Of a DNA stretch of 8,256 nucleotides, positions 6,595 through 8,256 are shown one piece after another. A program made the translations under genes and the position numbers. The DNA is from Bordetella parapertussis. Lineage in GTDB: Bacteria; Pseudomonadota; Gammaproteobacteria; Burkholderiales; SG8-41. The stretch lies in assembly GCA_945870465.1 (NCBI GenBank), contig CAMBSS010000180.1, positions 1 to 8,256 of the forward strand. Direction: 5' to 3'. The notes under the pieces were generated by a model. That model did not search any database. It saw only the letters and a list, made by a program, of their open reading frames with translations, and had not been told where the DNA came from. How positions within the stretch are numbered: position 1 is the first letter of the stretch; each line of letters starts with the position of its first letter.

Positions 6595-7596
6595 ATGCCC
6601 CACCAAAATGATTTCTATCTTACGCGAATATTTTTCCGCTGGCTGAAACTCGCGACACTCACCCTGCCGGCCGCCGCGATGGCCGCCGACGTGACGTTCG
6701 ACTATCCCAACAAGCCGATACGCATCGTCATCGGTTTCGGCGCCGGCAGCACGGTCGACATCTCGGCTCGCGTCATCGGCAGGGGGCTTTCCGAAAGCTG
6801 GAAGCAGCAGGTCATCCCGGACAACCGACCCAGCGCAGGGGGCATCCTCGCCGCGCAGCTCGTCGCGGGCGCAAACCCCGACGGCTACACCCTGCTGTCG
6901 GTGTCCGCGTCGCACGCTGTCGCGCCTGCGATGTACAGTAAGCTGCCTTATGACACCGCGAAGGACTTCGCCGGCATTACGACGACTGTGAGCGTTCCCG
7001 CGGTCCTGGTCGTCGCACCGGGGCTGGGCGTCAGGAACGTGAAGGACCTGATCGCGATGGCCAGGGCGAAGCCCGAGCAGATCATGTTCTCGTCCGCGGG
7101 GATCGGCAGTGCGACCCACTTCTCGGCGGAGCTTTTCGCGAGCCTCGCCGGGCTCAACGTCGTTCACGTGCCTTACAAGTCGGTGCCTGAGCAGATGACC
7201 GAGGTGATGGTCGGGCGCGTGCAGTTCACGCTGGCGCCGGCGTCCAACGCAGTGCCTTTCATCAAGGACGGCAAGCTGCTGGCGCTCGCGGTTTCACCTG
7301 CGAAGCGTGTCGCGGTGCTGCCTGACGTGCCGACGCTGATGGAGGCGGGTGTGACCGGTTATCAATGGCAGACGTGGTTCGGCCTGCTTGCGCCGGCGAA
7401 GACTCCGCGGCCGATCGTGGCCAAGCTCAACCAGGAAGTCTCTCGCATCCTCAACCTTGCGGACTCGAAAGAGCGCTGGAACGCCATCGGGGCCGAGCCG
7501 GTGCCGATCGCGCCAGAAGCGTTCGACAAATACGTCGCGGAGCAGATCTCGCTTTTCACCAAGCTCGCCAAAGCGGCCAATATCAAGGCGGACTAA
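6595..7596 (+). CDS. Second Bug/TctC-family solute-binding protein
   Basis: 333 residues, full length. The N-terminus has a basic, aromatic n-region, then a hydrophobic stretch and an Ala-rich cleavage region (AMA, residues 28-30) giving a mature protein starting near ADVTFDYPNKP. The binding-loop motif reads GFGAGSTVD (47-55), with Ser52 replacing the second Gly of the usual AGG, and Asp55 retained. NRPSAG (77-82), NPDGYTL, HVPYK, LPDVPT and the EAGVTGY signature follow in family order. It is clearly diverged from the Bug protein at 3129-4100, so a different ligand is likely. It is divergently arranged with the hydratase operon, suggesting shared control and a ligand that is substrate or product of that enzyme (inference). 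No good Shine-Dalgarno is seen. An out-of-frame ATG at 6582 opens a 9-codon overlapping frame, and TGGTAC (6563-6568) can pair with GTACCA (6590-6595) at the start codon. Confidence 0.92.
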   Translation: MPHQNDFYLTRIFFRWLKLATLTLPAAAMAADVTFDYPNKPIRIVIGFGAGSTVDISARVIGRGLSESWKQQVIPDNRPSAGGILAAQLVAGANPDGYTLLSVSASHAVAPAMYSKLPYDTAKDFAGITTTVSVPAVLVVAPGLGVRNVKDLIAMARAKPEQIMFSSAGIGSATHFSAELFASLAGLNVVHVPYKSVPEQMTEVMVGRVQFTLAPASNAVPFIKDGKLLALAVSPAKRVAVLPDVPTLMEAGVTGYQWQTWFGLLAPAKTPRPIVAKLNQEVSRILNLADSKERWNAIGAEPVPIAPEAFDKYVAEQISLFTKLAKAANIKAD

Positions 7597-7689
7597 GATC
7601 GACGCCGCTCCGTTGGACGCCGCTTAGCTGCCTCTGCGTGGGTTAAAGACGCGCTTTTGCGGCTATTGGCCGCTACATACGAACGCCGT

Positions 7690-8109
7690 TTACACCACCG
7701 CGATGCACTGGATCTCGATGACGCACCCGGGCCGCGCAAAGTTCGAAACGGTCACCAGCGCGCTGCCGGGATAGCGCCCGTCGGTGAAGTGCTCGTTGCG
7801 TATCTGCACGAAGCGATCGCCGTTGCGCGGGTCGTTGATGAACACCGTCATCGTGACTAGATTCGCGAGGGTACCGCCGGCGCGCGCGAGCGTGCGGTCG
7901 ATCAACGCGAATATCGTTCGCGCCTGCGCTTCGAAATTGCCGGGGATGTCGCGGCCTTCGAGGTCGACGAGCGTGGTCTGGCCCGCGAGCCATACAGTGC
8001 GGCCGCCTTCGGTGATCACCCCGGGGCAGAACGAGCGTGCTTTCTGCCACTCGGTGCCTTCGAGGTGCTCGACTTTCGCAGGTGGGCGGTCGACTGAGGA
8101 TTTTGTCAT
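7690..8109 (-). CDS. RidA/YjgF/UK114-family protein without the catalytic arginine
   Basis: 139 residues, one domain of the normal size. Seen: VWLAGQTTLVDLEG (39-52), FEAQARTIFALIDRTLARAGG (59-79) with the family helix, VTMTVFINDP (85-94), RNEHF (104-108), YPGSALVTV (113-121) and IEIQCIAV (131-138). Family members are trimers; true RidA deaminates reactive enamines/imines using an arginine in PxRS before the V-x-V strand. Here the corresponding position is Ser116 (PGSA), while Glu132 of IEI is kept, so this is probably one of the Rid subgroups lacking imine-deaminase activity; the role is unknown. AGGAG (8120-8116), 6 nt before the ATG, supports the start. It is convergent with the second Bug gene across 93 bp, in which no convincing terminator was found. 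Confidence 0.9.
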   Translation of the reverse strand: MTKSSVDRPPAKVEHLEGTEWQKARSFCPGVITEGGRTVWLAGQTTLVDLEGRDIPGNFEAQARTIFALIDRTLARAGGTLANLVTMTVFINDPRNGDRFVQIRNEHFTDGRYPGSALVTVSNFARPGCVIEIQCIAVV

Positions 8110-8124
8110 GCGATTCTCCTGATG

Positions 8125-8208
8125 CTATTCTTGGGCCCAAAGCTTACTGAACGTCTCCAGCTCACAGATGTCCTTTTCGCCGGCAACACTGGTATTTTCC
8201 TCCAGCAA
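8125..8208 (-). other. Possible C-terminal remnant of an upstream gene
   Basis: Upstream of the RidA-like gene, one minus-strand frame reads LLEENTSVAGEKDI, then CELETFSKLWAQE and TAG at 8127-8125. Its composition (acidic, no low-complexity, charged C-terminal helix) looks coding, and the stop lies 15 nt before the next ATG, as in an operon. An in-frame TAA (8211-8209) cuts it from the 15 codons before it, so it is either the tail of a frameshifted gene or chance. The family is not recognised. The rest of 8110-8256 shows nothing assignable. Confidence 0.2.
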
Positions 8209-8256
8209 TTACTGGGTGCCACAAACCGTTACGGTGACGGCTGCTGACGATGGTGC

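Noticed and set aside
6427..7167. Minus-strand open frame (246 codons) opposite the second Bug gene
   Set aside because: No family motif; it mirrors a full-length Bug protein and is Asp/Arg-rich as expected for an antisense frame.
7601..7624. Direct repeat GACGCCGCT twice at 15-bp period after the second Bug gene
   Set aside because: Short, GC-rich and with only two copies; likely chance or a minor slip, and no function is suggested.
7659..7673. GCGGC/GCCGC hairpin between the second Bug gene and the RidA-like gene, as terminator
   Set aside because: The stem is only 5 bp and no T-run follows it on either strand.

Overview
The window looks like a stretch of a high-GC betaproteobacterial (Burkholderiales-type) chromosome. 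The main clue is two Bug/TctC-type tricarboxylate-binding proteins, a family greatly expanded in that order. GC-rich codon use, an orphan RidA-like protein and a NDP-forming CoA ligase next to a ThDP enzyme fit the same picture. The taxonomic assignment is an inference from gene content only. No tRNA, rRNA, CRISPR array, insertion sequence or transposase was seen.

Layout. (1) 1-1185, minus strand: the N-terminal 395 residues of an ADP/GDP-forming acyl-CoA synthetase, cut by the left edge. (2) 1186-1394: an AT-rich divergent regulatory region with a near-consensus sigma-70 promoter facing left. (3) 1395-4100, plus strand: a ThDP-dependent enzyme of the 2-hydroxyacyl-CoA lyase / oxalyl-CoA decarboxylase / acetolactate synthase superfamily, followed by a periplasmic Bug protein. 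(4) 6417-4084, minus strand: a nitrile-hydratase-type operon read beta-N, beta-C, alpha, then a broken gene of the 4,5-dihydroxyphthalate decarboxylase-like (solute-binding fold) family. The beta subunit is split into two genes, as in thiocyanate hydrolase (scnB-scnA-scnC order). The alpha subunit has the Co-type CTLCSC metal motif and an unusual His-rich N-terminus. A consensus promoter (TTGACA-N17-TAATAT) lies just upstream. (5) 6595-7596, plus strand: a second Bug protein, divergent from the hydratase operon. (6) 8109-7690, minus strand: a RidA/YjgF-like protein lacking the usual catalytic arginine, preceded at the right edge by a possible remnant of another gene.

How the parts may work together (inference). 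The left cluster would import an organic acid (Bug protein), activate it to a CoA thioester (CoA ligase) and cleave or decarboxylate the thioester (ThDP enzyme). The right cluster would import a substrate through its Bug protein and hydrate a nitrile-like or thiocyanate-like compound with a three-subunit cobalt enzyme. The most noteworthy item is that compact three-gene hydratase: split beta, a 29-bp-period duplication at the split point, an ATGA-coupled alpha with a His-rich head, and no metal-insertion activator gene in the visible sequence.
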